Part shown: positions 51,212 through 62,564 of the stretch, piece by piece
How positions within the stretch are numbered: position 1 is the stretch's first letter
How the letters are laid out: each line of letters starts with the position of its first letter
DNA from: CAZUHB01 sp964620445
Lineage (GTDB): Bacteria; Planctomycetota; B15-G4; CAYZWU01
Assembly: GCA_964620445.1 (NCBI GenBank)
Contig: CAZUHB010000025.1
Span: 1-64,000 of the forward strand
Direction of reading: 5' to 3'
DNA: 64,000 bases
The notes under the pieces: model-generated
What the model saw: only the letters and a program-made list of their open reading frames with translations
Database searches by the model: none
What the model was told of the DNA's origin: nothing
Program-made: the position numbers and the translations under genes

Positions 51212-53080
51212 ATGAAATTATGCACGTTCCTTTTCCTTGGATCTGTTCTCCTTTCTTTTGCCTTCCTCTTCATGCCCGCGGCCGACTGCCAGACCGCGCT
51301 GGAAGAGGAGCAGGGCATCGACCTCGAGCAGGAGGTCACCCAGTACCACTTCAAAGCCGACCCGAAGGTGATCAACAACCTGCGCAAATCGAGAGGTATG
51401 CTGCTCATCCCCGACTCGACCTCGGACACGGTCGGACTCTTCGATCCCTACGACGGAACCTATCTGGGTGACGTCATCACCGGACACTCCGGTTTCAGCA
51501 CGCCGATCAACGCCGTCGTCGGTCCCGACAACAACATCTGGGTATCGGACCAGGTCGCGGATTCGGTTTTCATCTTCGACATGGCCGGTAATTATCTGTC
51601 CACCTACGCCGATGCCACGGACGGCCTCAACAACATCCGCGGCATCGACTTCAGGGGAGGCCACTGCTTCGTCACCAGTGGCGACGACTACGTGGCCGAG
51701 TTCGACGGACCCCACAGCCGCCTACCCGACTTCATCGCTGACGGCTCCGATCCCTTCGACATCATGTTCCTTCCTGACGACACGTCGCTTCTGTGTGACA
51801 TCCAGGGGAGCTTGGACAACATCCGTCTCTATGACGCCGGCGGAGTGCTCATGTACGAGCTCTTCTCCACGAGCTTTCCCGAGCAGGTGATCACCGACGA
51901 CCTCACCCCGGGCGAGTACCTGACCAACTCCTTCAGCGACAAAAACATCTACGACTTCGATATTGCCGGCACCATCTACGAGACGACCCCCACACCCTCG
52001 AGCGGCCGCGGTGTCTACCGCCTCGGCAACGGCAACCTGCTCGCCACAGACGGCAGCGGCGTCCACGAGTTCGAACCGGGCACGGGAACTCTCATCGAGA
52101 CGAAAGCCACAGGCTCCTACCGTTTCATCGAGCTCGCCGACAATTTCGTGGTCGAACCGTCGATCGACATCAAGTGCAACGGCGGAGACGGCGGCGTCAT
52201 CGTTCCCGAGGGGAACAACGCGGTCGTCACCGTCGATGTCAATGAGGGCGACTTCGGCGGCTACCCGGTCGAGCTCTGGGTCATGGCGATCAACAAGGGC
52301 ACGGGCGACATGTACACCTTTGGTCCTTACGGCGGCGGCGGATGGCTCCCCGGCCTCTGCAACGTCTACTATGACGGCGGTCTGATCACCATCTCGGACA
52401 CGGTCTTCGATGCCCTGCTGCCCAATGGTCAGTACGAGGCCTACGCGGCGATCGAGATGTATCCCAACGGCCAGATCAACCTGCCCTTCATCTACAAGTA
52501 CGACGTGGTCGACTTCGAGGTCATGACCATCACCGGCATCGACGAGGATTTCGACGATGGCGTGGCTGACGGTTTCGTCTACGACCCGGCCACTTACTGG
52601 GTCCAGAGCGGCGTTCTCTACGGCGATCCGAACGTGTACGACAAGTTCATCGCCTACTTCGGCGCCATGGACTACGCCGACTTCACCCTCTCCTGCGACA
52701 TGGAGCAGGTGATCACCGCCGACCCGAACGAGACCTACGACTACGGCCTCGTCTTCCGCGGCGACGGCACGATCATGAACGGCTACGAGGTCTACGTCGA
52801 ATCGGACGGCACGGTCTACCTGAAGCAGCACTCGAACAGCTCCTCGGGCACCACCCTCGATTACGTCACTCTCTCGACCAATTTCAACGTCGGCGCCGGG
52901 CAGTGGAACAACGTGAAGGTCGTCTGCCTCGGCCCGTCGATCGAGGTCTACATCAACGACGTGCTCGAACTCTCCGCCACCGACTCCACCTGGACCACGG
53001 GCAAGGTGGGCATGATGGTTCAGGGTACGACCATTTACGAGCAGGAGTACGAGTTCGATAACTTTCTCCTGACCCTCTAG
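51212..53080 (+). CDS. Secreted two-module protein, paralogue of the one at 29630
   Basis: 622 residues from the ATG at 51212 (GGGAGG seven bases upstream). A signal peptide (about 1-26) precedes a NHL-type propeller region (about 55-310) with blades such as DTVGLFDPYDGTYLG, NIWVSDQVADSVFIFDMAGNYLS and GVYRLGNGNLLATDGSGVHEFEPGTGTL. Then the two modules shared with 29630-31420: IDIKCNGGDGGVIVPEGNNAVVTVDVNEGDFGGYP and DEDFDDGVADGF through EQEYEFDNFLLTL. The N-terminal parts are propeller-like in both but not clearly alignable. The function is unknown; high Asp/Gly/Tyr and low Lys fit extracellular life. A terminator follows. Confidence 0.75.
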   Translation: MKLCTFLFLGSVLLSFAFLFMPAADCQTALEEEQGIDLEQEVTQYHFKADPKVINNLRKSRGMLLIPDSTSDTVGLFDPYDGTYLGDVITGHSGFSTPINAVVGPDNNIWVSDQVADSVFIFDMAGNYLSTYADATDGLNNIRGIDFRGGHCFVTSGDDYVAEFDGPHSRLPDFIADGSDPFDIMFLPDDTSLLCDIQGSLDNIRLYDAGGVLMYELFSTSFPEQVITDDLTPGEYLTNSFSDKNIYDFDIAGTIYETTPTPSSGRGVYRLGNGNLLATDGSGVHEFEPGTGTLIETKATGSYRFIELADNFVVEPSIDIKCNGGDGGVIVPEGNNAVVTVDVNEGDFGGYPVELWVMAINKGTGDMYTFGPYGGGGWLPGLCNVYYDGGLITISDTVFDALLPNGQYEAYAAIEMYPNGQINLPFIYKYDVVDFEVMTITGIDEDFDDGVADGFVYDPATYWVQSGVLYGDPNVYDKFIAYFGAMDYADFTLSCDMEQVITADPNETYDYGLVFRGDGTIMNGYEVYVESDGTVYLKQHSNSSSGTTLDYVTLSTNFNVGAGQWNNVKVVCLGPSIEVYINDVLELSATDSTWTTGKVGMMVQGTTIYEQEYEFDNFLLTL

Positions 53081-53104
53081 ACCGCTGACCCGATCCAGCA
53101 AGAC

Positions 53105-53141
53105 GGAAGGCCTGTCCGCTCGCGCGGGCGGGCCTTCTTTT
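53105..53141 (+). terminator. Rho-independent terminator
   Basis: GAAGGCC and GGCCTTC close a GC-rich hairpin with an inner CCGC/GCGG pairing, followed by TTTT. It lies 25 bases after the stop at 53080. Confidence 0.8.
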
Positions 53142-53255
53142 GTGGCATCCGCGAAACGGTTTATCTGTTATGCTGAGTGCTCCGGATCGTGTCCCCTTCG
53201 AAAACGGTTCGAACGGGGAGCACATTCCATGGCAGATATCGAGAGGAGGTGGATC

Positions 53256-54500
53256 ATGGCGCGTGCCGTACTGTTCACCCTTGTGGCCGCTCTCTTTCTG
53301 GTCGCTCCCCCCTGCGAGGCGGAGGAGTTCGCCCTCAAGATCAAGAAGATCAAGCTGAACAAGAAGAACGCCGGGGTCCTGCCCGAGAAAGAGCTGCGGT
53401 CGGGAGGTCCGAAGCCGGCCGCGCTCTCGAAGGAACCGAAATACAAATCCCGCCGCCCTCAACTCTTCGCCGCCCGTTTCGGCGGAAACGACGGCATCGA
53501 CGTCGTCTTCGGCGTGGACGAAAAGCAGGGCACGGGGGAGGGCTTCGACTACCTCCACGTCGATGTCACGGGTTCCGGGGATCTCTCGAAAGGCAAGAAG
53601 ATCAACGGCAAGGTCGCCCCCCGGGGTTACAGTTACCTCGACACGCGGTTTCCGGCCTGCGAGATCGAGATCCCCGGACCGAACGGCGCGGCGTGCGCCT
53701 TTCCAGTGCAGGCGCGCTTCTCCCACAGGCGGGGGAGCGTGGAAGACTGTTCCCTCTACATCATGCCTCTTTGCGTTCTCACGGGCACGGTCAAGCTCGG
53801 CAAGGCGCAAAAAACGATGATCGTCTTCGACGCGGACTGCAACGGCGTCTTCGGCGAGGCCGGCTCGCCGAGCGGCCAGGCGGCCAGCGGGGACAAGATC
53901 TGGATCGGCAAGGGATCGCCCAAGGCGGAAGCCGCCTTCATGGAGGCGCTCCCCATCGGAAAGTACATCTTCTTCGAGGGCGAATACTGGGAGCTCGCCT
54001 TTGGCGGGACCAACGGCGCCAAGACGGTCGCCGTGAAAAAAGCCGACGTCCTCCTCGGAACGCTCGAGCTCGAAAATCCCGGGTGCATTCTCGAGCTCGT
54101 GGCCGGCGGTTCGGTCCTCTACGTGGGCGGCGAGGGCGCAACGGAGATTCCCGTCCCGGCCGGCTCTTACACGATCAACACGGTCGGTTTCCGCCGGAAA
54201 CACAAGGGGAAGGTCTGGGAGCTCGAGGGAAAGACCGGTTCGTGCAGGGAGCGCCTCAGCGTGACCGAGGGCGCCAGGACCAACGTCGCTCTCGGCCCTC
54301 CGCTGAAGATCCTCGTGACGGCGAGCCAGAGAGCGGAAGGTTCGCTCACGCGGGTTTCCCTGAGCTTCTCGATCGAGGGAGCGGGAGGCGAGGTCTACAG
54401 CTACCTCAAGCGGAACGGGGAAAAGATCGACCTGCCCGACATCTCGGTGCGCAACTCGCGAAACAAGGAGGTCCACAAGGGGCATTTCGAATACGGCTGA
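53256..54500 (+). CDS. Secreted protein of unknown function ending at an in-frame UGA
   Basis: 414 residues from the ATG at 53256 (GAGGAGG six bases upstream). A signal peptide (about 1-24, ending CEA) predicts export. A Lys-rich stretch (KIKKIKLNKKN) follows, then beta-rich sequence with Ca-binding-like FDADCNGVFGEAG near 192 and a late VPAGSYTINTVGF strand pair. No family is recognised. The frame does not end sensibly: after FEYG and the TGA at 54498-54500 the same frame runs on for 44 coherent codons to a TAG at 54633. The GH29 fucosidase starts 25 bases after that second stop, so the extended frame would be an upstream operon partner. Confidence 0.65.
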   Translation: MARAVLFTLVAALFLVAPPCEAEEFALKIKKIKLNKKNAGVLPEKELRSGGPKPAALSKEPKYKSRRPQLFAARFGGNDGIDVVFGVDEKQGTGEGFDYLHVDVTGSGDLSKGKKINGKVAPRGYSYLDTRFPACEIEIPGPNGAACAFPVQARFSHRRGSVEDCSLYIMPLCVLTGTVKLGKAQKTMIVFDADCNGVFGEAGSPSGQAASGDKIWIGKGSPKAEAAFMEALPIGKYIFFEGEYWELAFGGTNGAKTVAVKKADVLLGTLELENPGCILELVAGGSVLYVGGEGATEIPVPAGSYTINTVGFRRKHKGKVWELEGKTGSCRERLSVTEGARTNVALGPPLKILVTASQRAEGSLTRVSLSFSIEGAGGEVYSYLKRNGEKIDLPDISVRNSRNKEVHKGHFEYG

Positions 54501-54635
54501 GGCGGCACCTGCCGGTACTCATGGGTAGTACCAAGCTCGATGCCGAACGGAGTCTATTCGGTCCGCGCCGACCTCGACACGGGCCCTTTCGCGATCGACA
54601 AGAAACACGAGAACGAGTTCAGAATCCAGCGTTAG
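54498..54635 (+). other. In-frame UGA followed by 44 sense codons and a hairpin
   Basis: After the TGA the frame reads GGTCRYSW and continues through MPNGVYSVRADLDTGPF to EFRIQR and a TAG at 54633-54635, with the codon bias of the gene body. A hairpin lies 13 bases after the TGA: GGTACT (54514-54519) pairs with AGTACC (54527-54532) around a 7-base loop, a spacing similar to bacterial SECIS elements. The residue four positions later is Cys. Nonsense mutation of a Cys codon (TGC to TGA), a sequencing error, or selenocysteine are the options; there is no evidence here for a selenocysteine system. Confidence 0.5.
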
Positions 54636-54660
54636 CCCGGACCCTACGGGGAGGATGTTC

Positions 54661-56526
54661 ATGATGCGGTTCCGTTTGTTCCTCTGCGTCGCGGCGGTCG
54701 TCTGCGCGGCCGCGTTCGGCATGCAACACCTTGCGCAAGGGACTGAAAACTTCGAGCCCGACTGGGATTCGCTCAACGCCCGCGAGTGTCCCCGGTGGTT
54801 CCGCGACGCCAAGTTCGGCATCTTCATTCACTGGGGCGTCTACTCGGTGCCGGCCTATTGCCACACGAGCACCTATTCCGAATGGTACCTCTGGTGGCTG
54901 AAGACCAACTCCCACGGCGGCATGGTGCGCGAGTTCCACGAGAGGAACTATGGAAAGGACTTCGCCTACAGCGATTTCGCGCCCCAGTTCCGGGCCGAGC
55001 TCTGGGATCCGAAAGCCTGGGCCGAGCTCTTCAAGCGTGCCGGGGCGCGTTACGTCGTGCTCGTGTCGAAGCACCACGACGGTTTCGCGCTCTGGCCGAA
55101 CGCTCATGCCGGCGCGGTGCGCGGCCACGCCTGGAACAGCGTGGACACCGGGCCACGGCGCGATATCTGCGGCGAGCTGGCCGACGCGGTGCGCGCCGCG
55201 GGTATCAAGATGGGCTTCTACTACTCCTTCATGGAATGGGACAATCCTCTCTACGAACGGGACAAGAAAGCCTACGTGGAAGAGATGATGATTCCACAGA
55301 TCAAGGAACTCGTCACCCGCTACGAACCGGCCGTCTTCTGGCCCGACGGCGAGTGGAACCACCCCGACACGCTCTGGCGCAGTCCCGAGATCCTGGCCTG
55401 GCTCTACAACAACTGCTCCAATCCAGAGGAGCTGGTGGTGAACGACCGCTGGGGGCGCGGGCTGCGCGGCCAGGTGGGCGACTATTACACGACCGAGTAT
55501 GGAAGCATGGGCGGCGGCTCGCCGGGGATCAAGGACGAGTCGAAACCTTTCGAGGAATGCCGCGGCATCGGCCACAGCTTCGCCTTCAACCGACTGGAAA
55601 ACTACGACGCCTACCAAACGCGCGAGGGGCTCGTCCGGATGCTCGCCGATCTCGTGTCGAAGGGCGGCGGACTGTTGCTCAATCTCGGCCCCACCGCCGA
55701 CGGCCGGATTCCGGTCATCCAGCAGGACCGGCTCGTGGCGCTCGGCGAGTGGCTCGCCGTGAATGGCGAGGCGATCTACGGCGCCCGTGCCAGCCGGTTC
55801 AGGTTCCTGCCTTTCGGAACCTCGACAACGAAGGGCAACACCGTCTATCTTCATCTCTTCGACTGGCCCGACGACCACCGCTTGACCGTTCCGGGCCTGA
55901 AGACGCCGATCGAGAAAGCCTACCTCCTTCACGACAAGGCCCGCGGCGCTCTCGCGATCAGCCGGAACGGCTCCGGCGGACCGGTGATCGATCTGCACGG
56001 ATTCCACCCGTTCAAGTATGCCAGCGTCATCGCCCTCGAACTGGCCGGGCCGGCCGAGGTGGATTCACGCATCGGGCCGGACGGAGCGGGCAGGATCGAA
56101 CTCCGCGCCGAGTACGCCGACCTGCACGGCGGCGTGCAGATCGAGAGCGGCAAGCTCGAGACGGTCGGCGGAGAGTCCGGGGCCACGAACGAGATCCGCC
56201 ACAACGTGGGGTACTGGTCGAAAACGAGCGACTTCGTCTCGTGGAACGCCACGGTCGAGGCGAATACCCGATACAGCGTGACGCTCGACTATGGCAGTGC
56301 GCCCGGCACCGAGGGCGGTGCGTTCGTGATACATGTGGGCGGCGAGGAACTGGCCGCGTCGATCGAGGCGCACACCGGGCACTGGCACGTCTATACCACC
56401 GTCGATCTCGGCGAGATCCGCACGGGAGCCGAAAGGGAGGTCACCGTCGCGGTCAGGTGCACACGCATCGCCAAGACGGCGCTCATGAACCTGCGCCAGA
56501 TCGTTCTGACGCCTGTCGAACGTTGA
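54661..56526 (+). CDS. GH29-family alpha-L-fucosidase
   Basis: 621 residues from the ATG at 54661 (GGAGG seven bases upstream; an ATG at 54655 abuts the site). A signal peptide (about 1-20) predicts export. The barrel (about 35-370) shows GH29 hallmarks: WFRDAKFGIFIHWGVYSVPAY, YVVLVSKHHDGFALWPN, and YEPAVFWPDGEW with the catalytic nucleophile Asp229. LVRMLADLVSKGGGLLLNLGPTADGRIP ends the barrel. A beta-sandwich (about 380-465) and an extra carbohydrate-binding-like C-terminal domain (about 480-621) follow. GH29 enzymes are retaining; with the GH95 enzyme at 26917 two mechanisms for fucose release exist. Confidence 0.93.
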   Translation: MMRFRLFLCVAAVVCAAAFGMQHLAQGTENFEPDWDSLNARECPRWFRDAKFGIFIHWGVYSVPAYCHTSTYSEWYLWWLKTNSHGGMVREFHERNYGKDFAYSDFAPQFRAELWDPKAWAELFKRAGARYVVLVSKHHDGFALWPNAHAGAVRGHAWNSVDTGPRRDICGELADAVRAAGIKMGFYYSFMEWDNPLYERDKKAYVEEMMIPQIKELVTRYEPAVFWPDGEWNHPDTLWRSPEILAWLYNNCSNPEELVVNDRWGRGLRGQVGDYYTTEYGSMGGGSPGIKDESKPFEECRGIGHSFAFNRLENYDAYQTREGLVRMLADLVSKGGGLLLNLGPTADGRIPVIQQDRLVALGEWLAVNGEAIYGARASRFRFLPFGTSTTKGNTVYLHLFDWPDDHRLTVPGLKTPIEKAYLLHDKARGALAISRNGSGGPVIDLHGFHPFKYASVIALELAGPAEVDSRIGPDGAGRIELRAEYADLHGGVQIESGKLETVGGESGATNEIRHNVGYWSKTSDFVSWNATVEANTRYSVTLDYGSAPGTEGGAFVIHVGGEELAASIEAHTGHWHVYTTVDLGEIRTGAEREVTVAVRCTRIAKTALMNLRQIVLTPVER

Positions 56527-56977
56527 ACACCTCTGCCGGGGCGGGCGCGTTTTCTTGAAGATCGAACCGGAACTGCCTCGGAGTCGCGAAGCGGTGTGTT
56601 TCGGGATAGTACCAGAACTGCAGATCCGCCTCCCCCCTTCGGGCGAGAAGGAAAGTTTCCGCGAGCCGCGCCCCCCCTTTTCGGGAAACGACCTCTATCC
56701 TGTGCTTTCCCGCGGCGAGGGTCATCTCGAACTCCTTCCAGTTGAGCTGGCGGCCGACCACGAACTCCTCGTGGATCACGACGGTCCCGTCGATCGCCAC
56801 CCGGATGTCGACCGGGCTGATCGCCTTGCTCTGGTTGCACACGCGGAGGGTGAACGGAACCGGCCGGCCGGCAAGGATCCCCCCGTCGGGCGCGTCGGGC
56901 GGCGCTGCCCCGCACCCGCAGATCGCGGCCGCCACGATCGACACGGTCAAGACCGTTTTGATGAAGTCCTTATCCAT
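56483..56977 (-). CDS. Small lipoprotein of unknown function
   Basis: 164 residues. The signal ends in an AICGC lipobox (Cys about 21). The mature part is one beta-sandwich-like domain (PFTLRVCNQSKAISPVDIRVAIDGTVVIHEEFVVG ... EFEMTLAAGKHRIEVVSRKGGARLAETFLLA). Its 3' end overlaps the end of the GH29 gene by 44 bases on the opposite strand, so the two transcripts converge without a visible terminator. No family is recognised; a periplasmic or surface binding role is a guess. Confidence 0.6.
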   Translation of the reverse strand: MDKDFIKTVLTVSIVAAAICGCGAAPPDAPDGGILAGRPVPFTLRVCNQSKAISPVDIRVAIDGTVVIHEEFVVGRQLNWKEFEMTLAAGKHRIEVVSRKGGARLAETFLLARRGEADLQFWYYPETHRFATPRQFRFDLQENAPAPAEVFNVRQASERSGAGS

Positions 56978-57077
56978 CGTCTTCTCCTTTGCGTACCTTC
57001 CCCGCCGGGCGGTTTCAAGAGGGGCGGGTTCGAACGCCCCGCCCCTCGAAGAGAAAGGTCAGAGGAAATTGCCTGGC

Positions 57078-57662
57078 TTACTGGGGCCAGATGACGCCTG
57101 TCGCATACTTGTTACCACCAAGGCCGGTTTCGGCCCACGACCTGATGAGCCAAGGCTGCCAAATGTGGAACTCGGGCATGTCGAGATCGGCCGAATAGAG
57201 AACCTGCTTGACCTCGACGGTGGGCACCATCTTCATGGGCGAGTTTCTGTGGGCGCCGCTGATCCGGACGAAGAGTTTCTCCGCGGCCGGATACCCGAAG
57301 GGATCGACCGTGTCGCGATTGATCATGTCCAGAATCATTCCGAGTGTGATCCAACCGAACCCGCACGGAACGACCTGGGAAATCGGCATGCCGCCGTCCC
57401 AGACCTCGCCCTCCCAGAGGAGAACACCATACTTGTCGTAGACCTCGAACCAGAGATCGAGCATATCCGAGGGGTGGGTGTTGTTGATCACGAACAGCGT
57501 GTCGGCCGAAAAGAGCCCGATGCCGCCCGACGAATGTCTTTCGACGTACCCGTCATAGGCGATGACATACTCGAACCAGGGTGGCACATCAGCCTGCACC
57601 GCGCCAGCCAGGACCAGGACTCCTGCCAGCGCCGTCATCAAAACGATAGAGATTTTCATCAT
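57078..57662 (-). CDS. Small secreted protein of unknown function
   Basis: 194 residues with AAGGAGG just upstream of the ATG pair at 57662/57659. A signal peptide (about 1-24) ends QA. The mature protein is beta-rich (SADTLFVINNTHPSDMLDLWFEVYDKYGVLLWEG) and resembles short extracellular beta-sandwich proteins; no family is recognised. Aromatic- and Gly-rich composition is shared with the secreted protein at 6448, but I see no convincing alignment. It is transcribed on its own. Confidence 0.6.
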   Translation of the reverse strand: MMKISIVLMTALAGVLVLAGAVQADVPPWFEYVIAYDGYVERHSSGGIGLFSADTLFVINNTHPSDMLDLWFEVYDKYGVLLWEGEVWDGGMPISQVVPCGFGWITLGMILDMINRDTVDPFGYPAAEKLFVRISGAHRNSPMKMVPTVEVKQVLYSADLDMPEFHIWQPWLIRSWAETGLGGNKYATGVIWPQ

Positions 57663-57931
57663 TCGATCCTCCTTGCGGTTGAACCGTCGATCGACGGCCC
57701 GAATGTGGCGGTGCGGTTCCGGCGCCGCGCCGCTTCAAAAGTCTCCCGGGAAGCTCCAGCAGTGGCACCACAGGACCGAACGGTCTCCGCGAGGAGGATT
57801 TTCACCAATTTTTTAATTGTTTACGGCGTTTGAAAAAAAGGAAACCCGGCCATGAAAAGGGGCGCACATTGTTGACTGAACGGGCTTGGTTTACGGGCTT
57901 GAGCAAAGGGGCTTGATCGAGCGGGGAACGG
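57663..57931. other. Intergenic region upstream of the small secreted protein
   Basis: No gene is supported. An AT-rich patch around 57808-57845 could hold the minus-strand promoter. Confidence 0.3.
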
Positions 57932-58117
57932 TTACTGTTCCAGAAAGTCTTCGGCCTTGCGATCCGATTCGAGAAGCATTTCTATCTCGGTTCGCAGTTC
58001 GTGATCGTCGCCGCAGTTCTGGTCGAGGAACGATTGGCGGTCTTCGGGTGCGAGTTCGAGTGCGGAGTGGAAAAGCGCTTTGATACGATTCCACCGATCG
58101 AGGTTTCCTGACTTCAC
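57932..58117 (-). pseudogene. N-terminal remnant of a Ser/Thr kinase
   Basis: 61 residues from a GTG at 58117 with AAGGAGG six bases upstream. The product (DRWNRIKALFHSALELAPEDRQSFLDQNC then ELRTEIEMLLESDRKAEDFLEQ) matches the first 60 residues of the kinase at 42645-45866 (DRWRRIKDIFSAALDQPLEERAEFLDRAC) and stops where the kinase domain should follow. The intact ribosome-binding site means it may still be translated. A later open frame for the kinase is absent downstream, so the rest was deleted. Confidence 0.75.
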
Positions 58118-58230
58118 CGCGAACCTCCTTGGCAAGGAGTGGAAAAAAACGAAACAGGGAACGTCTCTGTAGAAGCCCGTAAAGAGTAGCGACGTTTCCG
58201 ACAGGAAGGGGCACGGAAAAATCCGATGCC

Positions 58231-59313
58231 TCATCGATTACGTTTCGGCTGAACGAGCCATTTGAGCCGGACCAGCGCGGTGCGGCACGTTGGATCACAT
58301 CGGAGAACGCTCCTGAGAAATTGCATCTTGGCTTCCCGGACTCTGCGGGGGGGCGCCTTTCTCGGAGGAGGCAGCACGGAGTGCTCGGGGAGGGTACGGA
58401 GGATCCGGGCCTCGAGAAAGTCGGCCAGCGCATCGGCCACCAATCCATGGGTCTCGACGGTGGGATGGGTGTCATTGGGCAGATGCAATCTCTCGCCGTC
58501 CATGTGACACAGAACATCGTGCAGGTCCACATAGGGAATCCCGAGCCGGCGGGTCAGTCCGTCCATCTCACGGCGCACCTCCACTTGACAGGAAGCATCC
58601 ATGTCGATGAGAAGCGGAAACCGGGTCAGCACGTAGAGACACCTATCCTGCTCCACGAGATTTTTCATCGATCCGATCGAACAGTCGGCGAGCCGCCACG
58701 CACGATCCCGCTCCTCCTCCGTGCCGCCGCCGCGCATGTAGTCGAGCGTGCGGCGCTCCCCGATCCACCCGCGGACGGTGCATTCGAAAAAAGCGAAAAG
58801 CTTGGAGATTCGCGACGGCCAGAGCCGCACCTCATAGGCGCTCTTCGCCTCCCACAGGCCCTTGTAGTTGTCGAAATCGAGATCGTTGGCCGTTATCACG
58901 TGAACGACCACATGAGGCCGAACCCTGTCTTTCGCGCCGATGTACGTGAGACATTCGCTGACCAGATCCGCGCCCGGTTCTCCCAGGTTGACCGTTCTGA
59001 ACCGGGGGGACAATCGTTCTCTGAGCCGTCTGCCGATCTTGTTCACGAAAGTCTGGTCCGGCTCGACCCCGAGACCGTATGTGAAAGAGTCTCCGATGAA
59101 GGCGATCCGTACAGCCTCGCTCTTGAAGGCGTCCTCCCCAAGGATCGCCCGATCGAGTTCCTTCTGGTCGCGTCCCTCCAGGTTATGGTAGACGAACTGC
59201 GGCTCCGTCTCGATGTCGAGCACGCGCACGACAACCTCGCCGGCCAAACATCCGATGGCCAGGCCCACAACGACCATGGCGATCTTCCACCTCAGCAGAC
59301 GTTTCGTGGTCAT
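58231..59313 (-). CDS. Membrane-anchored SGNH/GDSL-fold hydrolase
   Basis: 360 residues from the ATG at 59313. An N-terminal membrane helix (about 10-28) anchors it. The SGNH blocks are in order: IAFIGDSFTYGLGV (Ser nucleophile), NLGEPGADL (Gly block II), ITANDLDF (Asn block III) and LPNDTHPT with the Asp-x-x-His (block V). Such enzymes are esterases or acyltransferases, often removing acetyl groups from glycans. The C-terminal 60 residues are basic and Arg-rich, like a helix touching the membrane. It is divergent or independent of its neighbours; the substrate is unknown. Confidence 0.85.
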   Translation of the reverse strand: MTTKRLLRWKIAMVVVGLAIGCLAGEVVVRVLDIETEPQFVYHNLEGRDQKELDRAILGEDAFKSEAVRIAFIGDSFTYGLGVEPDQTFVNKIGRRLRERLSPRFRTVNLGEPGADLVSECLTYIGAKDRVRPHVVVHVITANDLDFDNYKGLWEAKSAYEVRLWPSRISKLFAFFECTVRGWIGERRTLDYMRGGGTEEERDRAWRLADCSIGSMKNLVEQDRCLYVLTRFPLLIDMDASCQVEVRREMDGLTRRLGIPYVDLHDVLCHMDGERLHLPNDTHPTVETHGLVADALADFLEARILRTLPEHSVLPPPRKAPPRRVREAKMQFLRSVLRCDPTCRTALVRLKWLVQPKRNR

Positions 59314-59481
59314 CTCTGCCGGTCCCGTCACTGATTCGAGCCAACAATTCGCAATCCCGGTATTGGGGGAGATTGTACTCCCGTACCTTTGGAGGGACCA
59401 GTAAATTGAATCGGATTCCGCCGGATGACGGCTGCCTCGGGAAGGACGGCAAGCGATCGGAAGTGACCCGTTCGGCTGGCG

Positions 59482-59763
59482 CTAGAGATTGAGCAGCCGT
59501 TCGCTCTTGGAGATCATGATCCGCTTGATCTGGTCGACAGGAATGAACTGATAGGCTTTTTCCCTGATCTTCTTGCGCGGATTGCACAGATAGTCCGTGA
59601 GCAATCGCAGGATCCCGTTTTCACAGGATACGACCTTGGCCTTGTAGGCTTCGGCGTCGATCTTGTAGCCGGTCAGGGTGGGAGTGTAACACTGCGGATT
59701 GATCACGGTAACGATCTGGCCGATCAACCCTCCGAGAATTTCGTCGATTGTTTTCGTATTCAT
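59482..59763 (-). CDS. Small LSm-like protein, hypothetical
   Basis: 93 residues, cytoplasmic. A short N-terminal helix (TIDEILGGLIGQ) leads to a strand pattern (IVTVINPQ, YKAKVVSCENGILRLLTD, YQFIPVDQIKRIMISK) like the bent five-strand sheet of Sm/LSm proteins such as Hfq. The central part has an inserted loop. RNA binding is a guess from this pattern; no known family is recognised. The single gene has neighbours on both strands and no operon. Confidence 0.45.
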   Translation of the reverse strand: MNTKTIDEILGGLIGQIVTVINPQCYTPTLTGYKIDAEAYKAKVVSCENGILRLLTDYLCNPRKKIREKAYQFIPVDQIKRIMISKSERLLNL

Positions 59764-60075
59764 GATAGAAGCCTCTGATCGAATTCCGCTGGCGACGCGC
59801 CGCGAAGCCGCCCGTCACCTCGTTGCTTTTCACCAGTATTTAGTGGCTTCGATCCAAAACGTAACCGGTGGAAAATCGCGGAACCGGGGCATTATCTCTC
59901 TTGAACCGAAAGACTCGCAACAGGGGCGATCGGCCGGAGCAGGCCGGCGGAACGCTAAAGAATTCCCCTCCCGAAGGTCGAAAAACTAAGGAAGGATACT
60001 GACCCGAGAGGGGGAAGCTCGGCCTATTACCGGAACAGGTGCGCCTCCGCCGGGTCCTGAAAAGGGAGAGGCGAC
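59764..60075. other. Divergent intergenic region before the VCBS lipoprotein
   Basis: No gene is supported in these 312 bp. A complex inverted structure around 59900-60030 (GCC/GGC-rich pairs) suggests a long structured leader for the gene at 60076, but no known riboswitch consensus is matched. Confidence 0.3.
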
Positions 60076-62499
<2,424 letters not shown>

Positions 62500-62503
62500 G
62501 CCG

Positions 62504-62557
62504 GACAAAAAAAAACGCCTCACCCTTTGCGACTAGGGTAAGGCGTTTTTTTTTGTC
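62504..62557. terminator. Bidirectional rho-independent terminator
   Basis: A 23-bp inverted repeat (62504-62526 with 62535-62557, one mismatch) with an 8-base loop is flanked by nine A on one side and nine T on the other. It lies between convergent genes ending at 62499 (+) and 62565 (-), so it serves both strands. Confidence 0.9.
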
Positions 62558-62564
62558 GAAGACT

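Noticed and set aside
57720..57810. Cobalamin-riboswitch-like motifs on the minus strand (GGTGAAAATCC followed by GCCACTG) upstream of the secreted-protein gene at 57662.
   Set aside because: Spacing between the two motifs is far too short, the upstream GGGAA partner is missing and the downstream core does not match; probably coincidence.
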